In this document: in pieces, positions 25,975 through 35,087 of the stretch
Numbering within the stretch: position 1 is the stretch's first letter
Layout: the number at the start of each line of letters is the position of its first letter
Origin: Flaviramulus sp.
GTDB taxonomy: Bacteria; Bacteroidota; Bacteroidia; Flavobacteriales; Flavobacteriaceae
NCBI GenBank assembly: GCA_030731745.1
Contig: JANQTJ010000019.1
Coordinates: 1-51,790, forward strand
Reading direction: 5' to 3'
Length of the DNA: 51,790 nt
Position numbers and translations under genes: made by a program
The notes under the pieces: generated by a model
Told to the model about the DNA's origin: nothing
What the model saw: only the letters and a program-made list of their open reading frames with translations
The model's database searches: none

Positions 25975-26925
25975 ATGAAAAAAATAATCTACTTATTTCT
26001 TTTTCCAGTTTTGGTTATTGGCCAAACAAGTATTGATAATGTAGACATACTTTTTCAAAATAAACAATACGCTCAAGCTGAGAAAAATATTATTCAGTTT
26101 TTGGAATCACATCCTTCAGATTTAAAAGCCATAGAGTTATTAGGCGATACGTTTGGACATCAAAAAAAGTGGGACGAAGCTATTACAGAATATAAAAAAC
26201 TTGTAGAAGCTAACAGTAGTAACGCAAATTATCATTACAAATACGGTGGCGCTTTGGGCATGAAAGCTCTAGAAAACAAGTTTAAAGCCATTGGTTTTAT
26301 AGGCGATGTTAAAGCTTCTTTTATAAAAGCAGCAGAATTAGATCCAAAACATATTGATGCACGTTGGGCTTTGGTAGAATTGTTTATGCAAATACCAGGT
26401 GTTTTTGGAGGTAGTAAAAATAAATCTTTGCAGTACGCTCAAGAGCTTGAAAACCTCTCAAAAGTAGATGGTTACTTGGCAAAGGGATATATTTACGAAT
26501 ACGATAACGAGCCAGAATTAGCAGAAAAATTTTATAAACTTGCCATACATGAAGGCGGCTCGTTAACCTGTTTCGATAAGCTTACCAATCTTTACGAAAG
26601 TAAAAAAGAACCTAAAAAAGCCATTCAGAACATTGAAGAAGCTCAAAAAAAACACCAGCGCAATGCGTTGCACTATCAAATAGGTAAAGTGGCTGCCGAG
26701 TATAATGTGGAGTTGCAAAAGGGAGAACAGTGCTTACAAGTATATCTAAAAAATTATTCGCCCGAAGATGGAGTTCCAAAGGCTTGGGCACATTACCGGT
26801 TAGCTCAAATAAACACTTACAAAAACAATAAAACCGAAGCCTTAAAGCACATCAATATAGCACTAGAAGAACTCCCTAAAATTAAAACATTTAAAGAGCA
26901 AAAAAAGAAAATTTTAAGTATGTAA
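25975..26925 (+). CDS. Exported tetratricopeptide repeat protein
   Basis: A 316-residue protein with a signal peptide (MKKIIYLFLFPVLVIGQ) and a helical body built of TPR-like repeats: one near residues 25-65 (QNKQYAQAEKNIIQFLES), others near 70-105, 165-215 and 265-300. The middle part (FMQIPGVFGGSKNKS) is a known feature of periplasmic TPR proteins in this group. TPR arrays mediate protein-protein contacts and no enzymatic motif is present. The gene is flanked downstream by a dispersed repeat element at 26932-27011. Confidence 0.8.
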   Translation: MKKIIYLFLFPVLVIGQTSIDNVDILFQNKQYAQAEKNIIQFLESHPSDLKAIELLGDTFGHQKKWDEAITEYKKLVEANSSNANYHYKYGGALGMKALENKFKAIGFIGDVKASFIKAAELDPKHIDARWALVELFMQIPGVFGGSKNKSLQYAQELENLSKVDGYLAKGYIYEYDNEPELAEKFYKLAIHEGGSLTCFDKLTNLYESKKEPKKAIQNIEEAQKKHQRNALHYQIGKVAAEYNVELQKGEQCLQVYLKNYSPEDGVPKAWAHYRLAQINTYKNNKTEALKHINIALEELPKIKTFKEQKKKILSM

Positions 26926-26931
26926 TATTTT

Positions 26932-27011
26932 GGCGTTACCCTTTCGGGTCGGGCTTTCTGCTATATCTTTTCTCGTGCCTCAAAAAAGGATGTCGCTTCA
27001 ATCCCTAACGC
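26932..27011 (+). repeat. Dispersed repeat element, copy A
   Basis: An 80-base element between the TPR gene and mpl, starting GGCGTTACCC and ending CAATCCCTAACGC. Its ends GCGTTA and TAACGC are complementary; CCC-TTTC-GGG forms a small hairpin near the left end, and ATCTTTT can pair with AAAAGGAT inside. It shares the blocks GGGTCGGGCTTT, ATCTTTT, CTCAAAAA and CTTCAATCCCTAACGC with copy B at 35088-35172 on the other strand. Confidence 0.85.
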
Positions 27012-27075
27012 AATTCTGTATGCTATTTGTAAACGTTTTCATTTAAAAACATTCGTGTATTAGCAGCAAAAAAAG

Positions 27076-27083
27076 TATATTTG
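27076..27083 (+). promoter_or_regulatory. TAnnTTTG -7 box for mpl
   Basis: TATATTTG lies 20 bases before the mpl ATG. TTCG at 27052-27055, 20 bases upstream, is a one-mismatch -33 element. Confidence 0.5.
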
Positions 27084-27103
27084 AAAGCATTCAAAAACAA
27101 AAC

Positions 27104-28459
27104 ATGAACGTACATTTTATAGCCATTGGTGGCGCTGCAATGCACAATTTAGCATTAGCATTACACAATAAAGGATATCAAGTAACAGGAAGTGATGATA
27201 CTATTTTTGAGCCTTCAAAATCACGATTAGAAGCTAAAGGCTTATTGCCAAAAACATTTGGCTGGTATCCAGAAAAAATCACAACAGATTTAGATGCTAT
27301 TGTTTTAGGAATGCACGCAAAAGAAGATAATCCAGAACTTTTAAAAGCTCAAGGATTGGGCCTTAAAATTTATAGTTATCCAGAGTTTTTATACGAGCAA
27401 TCCAAATATAAAACACGCGTAGTTATTGGCGGTAGCCATGGAAAAACAACTATAACCTCCATGATTTTACACGTAATGCATTATCATGATAAGGATGTTG
27501 ATTATATGGTTGGCGCACAACTAGAAGGTTTTGATGTGATGGTAAAACTCACTGAAGAAAACGATTTTATTATTTTAGAAGGTGATGAGTATTTAAGTTC
27601 ACCCATTGATAGACGTCCTAAATTTCATTTATACAAACCTAATATCGCTTTATTAAGTGGTATTGCTTGGGATCATATTAATGTGTTCCCAACCTATGAA
27701 AATTATGTTGAGCAGTTTAGCATTTTTGTAGATTCAATTGTTAGTGGCGGTAGCATCAATTATAACGAGGAAGATTTAGAAGTAAAAAGAGTAGTAGAAG
27801 CTTCTCAAAACGCTATTAGAAAACTACCTTATAGCACCCCAAAATATACTGTTGAAAATGGACAAACACTTTTAGAAACACCAGAAGGAGATTTGCCAAT
27901 TGAAGTTTTTGGAAAACACAATCTTAATAATTTGGCAGGTGCTAAATGGATTTGTCAACACATGGGGATAGATGAAGACGATTTTTACGAAGCAATATCA
28001 ACATTTAAAGGTGCAAGTAAACGTCTTGAAAAAATAGCAGAAACTAAAACGAGCGTGGCTTATAAAGATTTTGCACACTCACCAAGTAAAGTTGAAGCTA
28101 CTACAAAAGCGGTAAAAGAACAATACGAAAATAGAACTTTACTAGCTTGCTTAGAGTTGCATACTTATAGTAGTTTAAACGCCCAATTTTTAAAAGAATA
28201 TAAAGGTACTTTGGACGCTGCCGATGTTGCTGTAGTATTTTATTCACCACATGCCGTTGAAATTAAAAAACTTAAAGCAGTTACGCATGAGCAAATTGCC
28301 AGTGCCTTTGAGCGTGATGATTTAATTATTTACACCAATCCTGATGATTTTAAAGCGTTTCTTTTCTCCCAAAATTTTGATAACAAAGCATTGCTTCTAA
28401 TGAGCTCTGGTAATTATGGCGGACTTGATTTTGATGCGGTTAAAGGGTTGCTAGTATAA
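27104..28459 (+). CDS. mpl: UDP-N-acetylmuramate:L-Ala-gamma-D-Glu-meso-Dap ligase
   Basis: A 451-residue Mur ligase that reattaches the recycled murein tripeptide to UDP-MurNAc. The N-terminal UDP-binding segment is IAIGGAAMHNLALAL (residues 6-20), the ATP P-loop GSHGKTT is at 110-116, and FGKHNLNNLAGA marks the central/C-terminal domain boundary with the Mur asparagine-histidine pattern. Compared with MurC it has the Mpl-type N-terminus (AAMHNLA rather than a GIGMSG loop). It acts in the cytosol in peptidoglycan recycling. It stands alone, with 168 featureless bases after it. Confidence 0.9.
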   Translation: MNVHFIAIGGAAMHNLALALHNKGYQVTGSDDTIFEPSKSRLEAKGLLPKTFGWYPEKITTDLDAIVLGMHAKEDNPELLKAQGLGLKIYSYPEFLYEQSKYKTRVVIGGSHGKTTITSMILHVMHYHDKDVDYMVGAQLEGFDVMVKLTEENDFIILEGDEYLSSPIDRRPKFHLYKPNIALLSGIAWDHINVFPTYENYVEQFSIFVDSIVSGGSINYNEEDLEVKRVVEASQNAIRKLPYSTPKYTVENGQTLLETPEGDLPIEVFGKHNLNNLAGAKWICQHMGIDEDDFYEAISTFKGASKRLEKIAETKTSVAYKDFAHSPSKVEATTKAVKEQYENRTLLACLELHTYSSLNAQFLKEYKGTLDAADVAVVFYSPHAVEIKKLKAVTHEQIASAFERDDLIIYTNPDDFKAFLFSQNFDNKALLLMSSGNYGGLDFDAVKGLLV

Positions 28460-28627
28460 TTTAATTATTTCTTTTTACGGTTTGTTATCAATAAGGAAAG
28501 TTACGTGTCTGTCTTATAGGATTTTCTGAGTAAAAATAAGAAGCTAGCAAAAAAAAACTCGCATTGAATTAGCATAAAATAGTTTCTTTTTAACTCAGTT
28601 CTTTATGGTAACTAAGCTGGCTTTATT

Positions 28628-29308
28628 TCATGAATTCAAACTATTGTAAAATTCTTTTCCGTATGAATCACTAATTGGAATTAATTTTTTATTGATAGTA
28701 ATTCGGTTTCGTTCTATATTTTCAATTCTATCCAAAGAAACGATATACGAATTATGAACGCGACAGAATTTATTGTTGGGTAATTTATTCAGTAAATCCT
28801 TAAATGTCTCAAGTGTCATGATCTTTTTTTGAGAGGTAATGATTCTTTTATAATCGCCCATACCTTCTATGTACAAAATATCAGCAGTATTAATTCCTTC
28901 AAGCCGATACTCTGTTTTTACAAATATTTTGGAATGCACAATGGTAATTTGCTTATTGAAATCTTGAATAACTTTATCACAAGCCTTTACAAATCGTTCG
29001 AAAGTAATTGGTTTTAAAAGATAATCACATACTTGTAATTCAAAACCTTTAATGGCATATTGCGAGTATGCTGTTGTAATAATTACTTTTGCTTTTGTAT
29101 TAATTGATTCAAGTAATTGAATTCCTGAAAGTTCTTTCATTTCAATATCAAGAAATATTAAATCAACAGAATTTTCATTTATATATCCAATTGCCTCAAC
29201 TGCTGAATGAAAGGTTTCTAATAAATTAAGTCTGGGTAATTTATCAATGTAGTTTACCAACTTCTTAATTGCTAAAGGCTCATCTTCTATAATAATACAA
29301 TTAACCAT
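28628..29308 (-). CDS. LytTR family response regulator
   Basis: A 226-residue two-component regulator. The receiver domain (1 to about 115) has the acidic pair EDE at 8-10, the phospho-acceptor Asp54 in IFLDIEMKELSG, and the conserved lysine in YLLKPITFERF. The LytTR DNA-binding domain (about 130-226) contains LYIEGMGDYKRI, a FCRVHNSYIVS core and ITINKKLIPISDSY. It starts directly at the stop of the sensor kinase gene (no gap), so the two form an operon and a cognate pair. The regulated genes are not evident. Confidence 0.94.
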   Translation of the reverse strand: MVNCIIIEDEPLAIKKLVNYIDKLPRLNLLETFHSAVEAIGYINENSVDLIFLDIEMKELSGIQLLESINTKAKVIITTAYSQYAIKGFELQVCDYLLKPITFERFVKACDKVIQDFNKQITIVHSKIFVKTEYRLEGINTADILYIEGMGDYKRIITSQKKIMTLETFKDLLNKLPNNKFCRVHNSYIVSLDRIENIERNRITINKKLIPISDSYGKEFYNSLNS

Positions 29309-30349
29309 CTATACTAACTGAATTTCTAGGTTTACTCGGTACTCATTATCAACTTTATTGATATTTAAAAAATGAGTGTCAGGAAAAAGCAAATTTAGCC
29401 TTTTCTTAGCAAGTTCTAATCCCATTCCCGAAACCGTATCATTTCGTTTATATTCATTTATAGTATTTGAACAGCTGAATGCTATTTTACTTTTGTTCTC
29501 AATAATTGAAATTCTCAACTTCTGATTTGGATTGTTCAAATTACTATGTTTGAATCCGTTTTCAATAAATGGAAAAAACAGCATTGGCGGAATGTTAGTT
29601 TCATTTGACACATTGGTTATAAATTCAACAACATCTGGATTCACTATTCTCATTTTTTCCAATGCTATATATTTTTGAAGATTATCAATTTCTTTTTGAA
29701 TAGGAACCTTTTCATGTTCTGTTTCATAAACTACATACCTTAATAAATCGGATAGCTTTGACAGGGCAGCAGAAGCTTGTTCAGGGCTTGTTTGTATTAA
29801 AGTATCAATATTGTTTAAGGTATTGAATAATACATGCGGATTAAGTTTTGATTTTAAAGTTTTTAACTCACTCAAAAGATTTTTGTTTTCCAAGTCCTTT
29901 TTTACCTGCTGGTTTTTAAACCAATCCATACTAAACCTATAAAAGGTACCAAGTCCACCAGAAAATATTGATCCTACAACACTGCCTATATAGGGGTGAA
30001 TTAGGTTTACTGATGGAAAATCGGAAAAATAAAATTGTGCTTGTCCAGACATGGTAAAATAAAATATTCCCCACCATAATAACATATCGAAAGGGATTAT
30101 TATAAAAACAGTTAAAATGGCATAAACAACAAATTTTTTATATTTTCTTTTCTCAAGATAATCAGGTACAAGTTTAAAATAAAACGTATAAAAACTTATT
30201 AACAGCCAGATAGAAAATATTAATGATATTGTAATTAAACTTGGGGTGTCTGTAAACTCAATACTTTTGTAAACAATAACTAAACCAAAAAAACAAACCG
30301 CGATGCATGCTAGAATATGAATTAGAAAAAGAGTAGTAATTTTGTTCAT
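29309..30349 (-). CDS. LytS-type sensor histidine kinase
   Basis: A 346-residue membrane sensor kinase of the His_kinase (PF06580-like) class. Four hydrophobic helices occupy about residues 5-30, 38-60, 72-98 and 115-138. A coiled linker leads to the phosphorylation site KLNPHVLFNTLNN with His172 (the family usually has PHFLFN, here V). The ATP-binding domain shows the N box FFPFIENGFKHSN and the G box GMGLELAKKRL. No separate periplasmic sensor domain is present, so the signal may be in the membrane. Operon with the LytTR regulator. Confidence 0.92.
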   Translation of the reverse strand: MNKITTLFLIHILACIAVCFFGLVIVYKSIEFTDTPSLITISLIFSIWLLISFYTFYFKLVPDYLEKRKYKKFVVYAILTVFIIIPFDMLLWWGIFYFTMSGQAQFYFSDFPSVNLIHPYIGSVVGSIFSGGLGTFYRFSMDWFKNQQVKKDLENKNLLSELKTLKSKLNPHVLFNTLNNIDTLIQTSPEQASAALSKLSDLLRYVVYETEHEKVPIQKEIDNLQKYIALEKMRIVNPDVVEFITNVSNETNIPPMLFFPFIENGFKHSNLNNPNQKLRISIIENKSKIAFSCSNTINEYKRNDTVSGMGLELAKKRLNLLFPDTHFLNINKVDNEYRVNLEIQLV

Positions 30350-30408
30350 GATATTAAAACTTTATTGATTAACCATGAATTAAAAATCCTATTATTTAAA
30401 GTCTTTTC

Positions 30409-30416
30409 CAAAAGTA
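30409..30416 (-). promoter_or_regulatory. TAnnTTTG -7 box for the sensor kinase operon
   Basis: TACTTTTG on the minus strand lies 59 bases before the kinase ATG. A second match, TATCTTTG, is at 30485-30492. Neither has a clear -33 partner, so the choice between them is open. Confidence 0.35.
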
Positions 30417-30560
30417 ATCTTTTGTTGAAGTGTTTTTGTCTGCGAATATTATTTTTTTATCGGTAGTAACTAAAAGTATGCGAACAAAGATAGGATATGA
30501 AATCGTTTTAATATTTTTATATGATGTTAAATAGTTAGTTTAAATTTTTTACAAAGTCAA

Positions 30561-31448
30561 TTACCCCAACTTCTCCCTAAAAAAAGCAATAGTTCTATCC
30601 CAAGCTAAATTAGCAGCTTTTTCATCATAACGAGGTGTGGTATTATTATGAAAGCCATGGTTTACATCATCATAAAAGTAAGCTGCATGTTCTATATTAT
30701 TGGCTTTTAAAGCAATTTCATAATCTGGCCATCCTGAATTTACTCGAGTATCTAACCCAGCGTATTGTAATAATAAGGGCGCTTTTATATTTGCTGTTTC
30801 TTCAGCAGATGGTTGTCCGCCATAAAATGGCACAGCAGCACCTAAACGGGGTACTTTTACAGCCATCATATTAGCAATCCAGCCACCAAAACAAAAACCT
30901 ACAACACCTATTTTTCCGTTGCAATTTTCGTGTTTATTTAAATAGTCAAAAGCAGCTATAAAATCTTCAAGCATCTCATTTCTGTCACGTTTGCGTTGTA
31001 AAGCACGTCCATCATCATCATTTCCTGGGTAGCCACCTAATGGCGATAAAGCATCTGGAGCTAATGATATAAATCCATCAATTGCTGCACGTCTGCCAAC
31101 ATCTTCAATATAAGGGTTTAAGCCACGGTTTTCATGCACTACAATAATTCCTGGTAATTTTCTGGTAGTGTTATCTGGCATAGATAATAAACCTTTTATG
31201 GTGCCACCTCCTTTAGTAGATTCATAATTAATGTATTTAGAATCTAAGCGCTCATCATCTGGTTTTACCAAAAGCGTGTTTATATAATCTGGAGTTATAA
31301 AACTTAACAATGATGATACCGTAATACCGCCAACAGCATAAATTGATAACTTTTCAACAAATTGACGTCTGTCTATTTTATTATGGGCATAATAGTCGTA
31401 TAAATCAAACACTTCCTGACTGATGTCTTCTTTTTTTAACGTTTTCAT
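30561..31448 (-). CDS. Dienelactone hydrolase family protein, exported
   Basis: A 295-residue alpha/beta hydrolase. The DLH triad is readable: Cys187 in VVGFCFGGW, Asp233 in YAGLDTRV and His264 in DVNHGFHNN; Glu106 in VVHENRGL also fits the family. The N-terminus has DRRQFVEKLS (Arg27-Arg28) followed by a hydrophobic stretch (36-50), resembling a Tat-dependent signal after an unusually long lead. It may therefore act in the periplasm on a lactone or ester; the true substrate is unknown. It is divergent from radC by 49 bases. Confidence 0.88.
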   Translation of the reverse strand: MKTLKKEDISQEVFDLYDYYAHNKIDRRQFVEKLSIYAVGGITVSSLLSFITPDYINTLLVKPDDERLDSKYINYESTKGGGTIKGLLSMPDNTTRKLPGIIVVHENRGLNPYIEDVGRRAAIDGFISLAPDALSPLGGYPGNDDDGRALQRKRDRNEMLEDFIAAFDYLNKHENCNGKIGVVGFCFGGWIANMMAVKVPRLGAAVPFYGGQPSAEETANIKAPLLLQYAGLDTRVNSGWPDYEIALKANNIEHAAYFYDDVNHGFHNNTTPRYDEKAANLAWDRTIAFFREKLG

Positions 31449-31497
31449 AAGATAACTTTTTATTGCTCCTGTAATTTACAATATTTATCTTTATGGC

Positions 31498-32196
31498 ATG
31501 ACAGAAAAACTACCTTCTTTTTCTATAAAAAACTGGAGTCAAGACGATCAGCCACGTGAGAAATTACTTTATAAGGGCAAGTCTGTTTTGAGCGATGCAG
31601 AATTAGTTGCTATTTTAATTGGTTCTGGAAACAGAGACGAAAGTGCTGTAGCGTTGTGTAAGCGAATTTTAGCAAGTGTTGATAATAATTTAAGTGCGTT
31701 AGGGAAGTTATCCATAAAACAACTTATGTTATTTAAAGGTATTGGAGAAGCAAAAGCTATTACCATTGCAGCTGCTTTAGAATTAGGAAGACGCCGGAGA
31801 GGTGAAGAGGCTTTAGAGAAAAAGAAAATAACATCAAGCGCTTCGGTATTTGAACTTATGCAACCTATTATTGGTGAGCTTCAGCATGAAGAATTTTGGA
31901 TTATTTATTTGAATAATTCCAATAAAGTTATCCATAAAACACAATTGAGTAAAGGAGGTATTACCGGTACTTTAGTAGATGTGCGTTTAGTACTTAAAAT
32001 AGCACTAGAAGTTAGTGCTACTGGTTTAATTTTAGCTCATAATCATCCTTCGGGCACTCTAAAACCCAGTGAAGCAGATAAACAAATTACTAATAAATTA
32101 AAGATAGCCGCACAAAGTTTAGATATAAAAGTTTTAGATCATCTAATAATAACAGAAAAAGCATACTTTAGTTTTGCCGATGAAACCATACTTTAA
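31498..32196 (+). CDS. radC: RadC family JAB-domain protein
   Basis: A 232-residue RadC protein. A helix-hairpin-helix part (FKGIGEAKAITI, about 79-90) precedes a JAB/MPN metalloprotease-fold domain with the HxHPSG motif (His181, His183) and Asp194, plus Glu131 upstream. Despite the old DNA-repair name, its biochemical role is not settled. Its stop overlaps the following gene by one base (TAATG), so the two are translationally coupled. Two copies of a 17-base word containing TTATCCATAAAAC occur inside it (see findings). Confidence 0.93.
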   Translation: MTEKLPSFSIKNWSQDDQPREKLLYKGKSVLSDAELVAILIGSGNRDESAVALCKRILASVDNNLSALGKLSIKQLMLFKGIGEAKAITIAAALELGRRRRGEEALEKKKITSSASVFELMQPIIGELQHEEFWIIYLNNSNKVIHKTQLSKGGITGTLVDVRLVLKIALEVSATGLILAHNHPSGTLKPSEADKQITNKLKIAAQSLDIKVLDHLIITEKAYFSFADETIL

Positions 32197-33497
32197 TGCT
32201 TTTAGTTTATACTCATAAAATTTCGCCACGTTTAAAATATGTTTTCAAGCATATTTGCACAAGAATTTTAGGAATAGAGGTTGGGTTTACATCCGAAATA
32301 CAAACTTTTATAGTGCATGAGGGCATGAAAATGTCTTACACTAAACAACCCTTAAGTAACGAGTTTTTTATAAAAAGTCATGAAATTTTATTTGATCAAG
32401 GACTTAATGATATTGAATTAAATATTCAAAATTGGGATCAAACAAAGTGTTTCTTTTTTAATGGTGAAAAAAGTGCTATTCCGTTTGATATTTTTTCAGC
32501 TTCTTTTTATTTGTTATCACGTTACGAAGAGTATTTACCACATGTAAAAGATGAGTTTGGGCGTTTTACAGCCACTGATAGTTTAGCATACAAAGAAAAA
32601 TTTTTACAGCAACCGGTAGTAGATATTTGGGCTTATAAATTTAAAGAGGCTTTACATAAGCAGTTTCCTGAATTTCAATTTCCAATAAAAACCTACAAAA
32701 TTAAGCCAATAATTGATGTTCCTGCAGCTTATAATTATAAACTAAAAGGTATTTTAAGAACTTTTGGAGGTATTCTTAAAGATATTTTTAGTTTTAAATT
32801 TAAAAGTTTGTATTCAAGGCTTTTAGTGATTCTTGGATTTTTACACGATCCGTTTGATACCTTTAAATACATTATCAATAGACAAAAGCATACCAGTTTT
32901 AAATTTATGTTTTTCTTTTTAATAGGTGATTATTCTACGTATGATAAAGGTATAAACCCTAATAAAAAGAAATTTGTTTCGCTAATAAAATATGTTGCAG
33001 ATTATAGTGCAGTTGGTTTAAAAGCCTCTTATTTGGCTTTGGAAGATTTAGATATTCTTAAAAAAGAAAAGTTGAGAATGGAACATATTTTAAATACTAG
33101 TTTAAAAGCTTCCAGACAATCGTTTTCAAAAATTAATCTACCAGAATCATATAGAAACCTTATCGAATTAGAAATTTTAGAGGATTATACGATGGGTTAT
33201 GTAGATTATGTTGGTTTTAGAGCAGGAACTTGTACACCTTTTTTGTTTTATGATCTAGATTATGAAGTACAAACACCATTGAAAATTAATTCTTATCATT
33301 TAATGGATAATGCTTTATTAAAATATCAGTCACTATTAGATAAAAAGAAATTTTTAAATGAAATTATTAATGAAATAAAACAAGTTAACGGTGAGTTTGT
33401 GCCTGTGTTTCATAATTATACTTTTAGCGATGATGAGAAATGGAAAGGGTTTAAAGAGTTGTTTAATGATATTTTAGATTCAGCAAATGAAGATTAA
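32196..33497 (+). CDS. Polysaccharide deacetylase-like protein (DUF7033-type N-terminus)
   Basis: A 433-residue protein of a family common in Bacteroidota, annotated as polysaccharide deacetylase with an N-terminal DUF7033-like region. The N-terminal part (FEIPF-like IPFDIFSASFYLLSRYEEY at about 88-107) is the most recognisable segment, and IDVPAAYNYK (about 169-178) stands where the deacetylase metal-binding Asp begins; the classical SxxHP zinc motif is not obvious, so activity is uncertain. It probably trims or recognises a cell-surface polymer. It overlaps radC by 1 base and the HAD gene by 11 bases. Confidence 0.7.
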   Translation: MLLVYTHKISPRLKYVFKHICTRILGIEVGFTSEIQTFIVHEGMKMSYTKQPLSNEFFIKSHEILFDQGLNDIELNIQNWDQTKCFFFNGEKSAIPFDIFSASFYLLSRYEEYLPHVKDEFGRFTATDSLAYKEKFLQQPVVDIWAYKFKEALHKQFPEFQFPIKTYKIKPIIDVPAAYNYKLKGILRTFGGILKDIFSFKFKSLYSRLLVILGFLHDPFDTFKYIINRQKHTSFKFMFFFLIGDYSTYDKGINPNKKKFVSLIKYVADYSAVGLKASYLALEDLDILKKEKLRMEHILNTSLKASRQSFSKINLPESYRNLIELEILEDYTMGYVDYVGFRAGTCTPFLFYDLDYEVQTPLKINSYHLMDNALLKYQSLLDKKKFLNEIINEIKQVNGEFVPVFHNYTFSDDEKWKGFKELFNDILDSANED

Positions 33498-34176
33498 TGG
33501 CATAACAGATGTGTTTTTTGATTTAGATCATACGCTTTGGGATTTTGATAAAAATTCTGGATTAACTTTTGAAAAAATTTTTAAGATTAATAATATAAAT
33601 ATTAATGTAAGTGAATTTTTGTTTCATTATGAACCTATAAACCTAAAATACTGGAAGCTTTACAGGGAAGAAAAAGTAGAAAAGAATGCGTTGCGTTTTA
33701 ACAGATTAAATGATACTTTTTTAGCAATTAATCATCAAGTAGAAGCGGAATTAATTTATAAATTATCAGATGATTATATTACACATCTTACAACGTTTAA
33801 TCATTTATTTGATAATGCATTTGAAGTTTTAGATTATTTGAGTATTTATTATAATTTGCATATTATTACTAACGGTTTTGATGAAGTACAACATAAAAAA
33901 TTAACCCAATCTAATATTCATAAATACTTTAAAACAGTTACAAATTCTGAAATGGCAGGTGTTAAAAAACCAAATCCAAAAATTTTTGATTTTGCTTTAC
34001 AACTAGCAAACACCCATGCAAAACAAAGTGTTATGATAGGGGATAGTTATGAAGCTGATATACTTGGGGCCCAAAACATTGGTATGGATGTTGTTTTTTT
34101 TGATATTAAGAATACTGTCTTAGATGCTGATATTAAAACAATTAATAATTTAATTGAATTGAAAAAGTATTTATAG
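33487..34176 (+). CDS. YjjG family HAD nucleotidase
   Basis: A 229-residue HAD phosphatase. Motif I is DVFFDLDHTLWDF with catalytic Asp12 and Asp14; motif II is the threonine/serine in IITNGFDE; the lysine of motif III is in GVKKPNPKIF; motif IV is GDSYEADILGA. The cap and the WDFDKNS signature match YjjG-type nucleotidases, which remove phosphate from UMP/dUMP/dTMP and protect against non-canonical pyrimidine nucleotides. It overlaps the preceding gene by 11 bases. Cytosolic. Confidence 0.88.
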   Translation: MKINGITDVFFDLDHTLWDFDKNSGLTFEKIFKINNININVSEFLFHYEPINLKYWKLYREEKVEKNALRFNRLNDTFLAINHQVEAELIYKLSDDYITHLTTFNHLFDNAFEVLDYLSIYYNLHIITNGFDEVQHKKLTQSNIHKYFKTVTNSEMAGVKKPNPKIFDFALQLANTHAKQSVMIGDSYEADILGAQNIGMDVVFFDIKNTVLDADIKTINNLIELKKYL

Positions 34177-34226
34177 CATTTTAAAAATTTATATTTATAA
34201 ATAGAGTTAAACATAAAAGAATAAAT

Positions 34227-35081
34227 ATGAAAGCTAATTTTTTTTTAATTATGACTACCTGTTTAATGGTGTCATCTGTTTTTTCTCAAACAAGTTTGAA
34301 TGATTATAAATATGTTATTGTTCCTAAAAAGTTTGATTTTTTAAAAGAACAAGATGAATATCAATTGAATTCTTTAGCTAATTTTTTATTTAATAAATAT
34401 GGTTTTGAGACCATTTTTGAGGGTGATAACTATCCACAAGATTTTTTGAATGATAGATGTTTAGCCTTAAAATCTGATGTTTTAAAAGATTCTGGAGTTT
34501 TTAAGACGAAGTTAACTGTAGTCCTTAAAGATTGCTTTGACAAAGTGGTTTATACTTCAAAATTAGGAGAGAGTAGGGAGAAGGAGTTTAAAACGGCCTA
34601 TAATTTGGCTTTAAGAGACGCTTTTGAATCTTTTCGAGCAATGAATTATCAATATAAACCTAACCAGAATATAAACACATTAGCAATAGGTGAAAATATA
34701 AATAAAAGTGAAGTAGCGAATCAAATTCAGCTATTAAAACAAGAAATTCAAGAACTTAAAAAGGAAAATGAATTTGAGGCTGTAGTAGTTGAAAGCGTTT
34801 TAAAAACTAAGACTAAACAAGAAGCTATATTAGTAAACTCCCCTGATACTTTTGTTATTGAAGGAGCCACAAATATATTATATGCTCAAGAAATTGAAAA
34901 TGGATTTCAGTTAGTGGATAGCACACCTAAAGTAGTTTATAGAATTAAAAAAACCAATTTAAAAGATTTGTATTTAGTTGACAAATCATATGCTATAGTT
35001 TACAAGAAAAACGAAGTATGGTTACTTGAATATTATTCTGGTAATGATTTAAATCAAGAAATTTTAAATATTAAATTCTAA
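34227..35081 (+). CDS. Exported protein of unknown function
   Basis: A 284-residue protein with a signal peptide (MKANFFLIMTTCLMVSSVFSQ). No family is recognised. The mature N-terminal part (NDYKYVIVPKKFDFLKEQDEYQL) resembles the start of several Bacteroidota periplasmic proteins that combine a beta-rich fold with a short coiled coil. The coiled coil here is about residues 165-185 (QIQLLKQEIQELKKENEFE). The C-terminal 80 residues look beta-rich. It follows the nucleotidase by 50 bases; TATATTTA upstream is close to a -7 box. A dispersed repeat (copy B) begins 6 bases after its stop. Confidence 0.65.
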   Translation: MKANFFLIMTTCLMVSSVFSQTSLNDYKYVIVPKKFDFLKEQDEYQLNSLANFLFNKYGFETIFEGDNYPQDFLNDRCLALKSDVLKDSGVFKTKLTVVLKDCFDKVVYTSKLGESREKEFKTAYNLALRDAFESFRAMNYQYKPNQNINTLAIGENINKSEVANQIQLLKQEIQELKKENEFEAVVVESVLKTKTKQEAILVNSPDTFVIEGATNILYAQEIENGFQLVDSTPKVVYRIKKTNLKDLYLVDKSYAIVYKKNEVWLLEYYSGNDLNQEILNIKF

Positions 35082-35087
35082 CGTTTT

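Noticed and set aside
28460-28627. Possible RNA gene or repeat between mpl and the LytTR gene
   Set aside because: No cloverleaf, hairpin series, promoter or match to the repeats elsewhere in the window.
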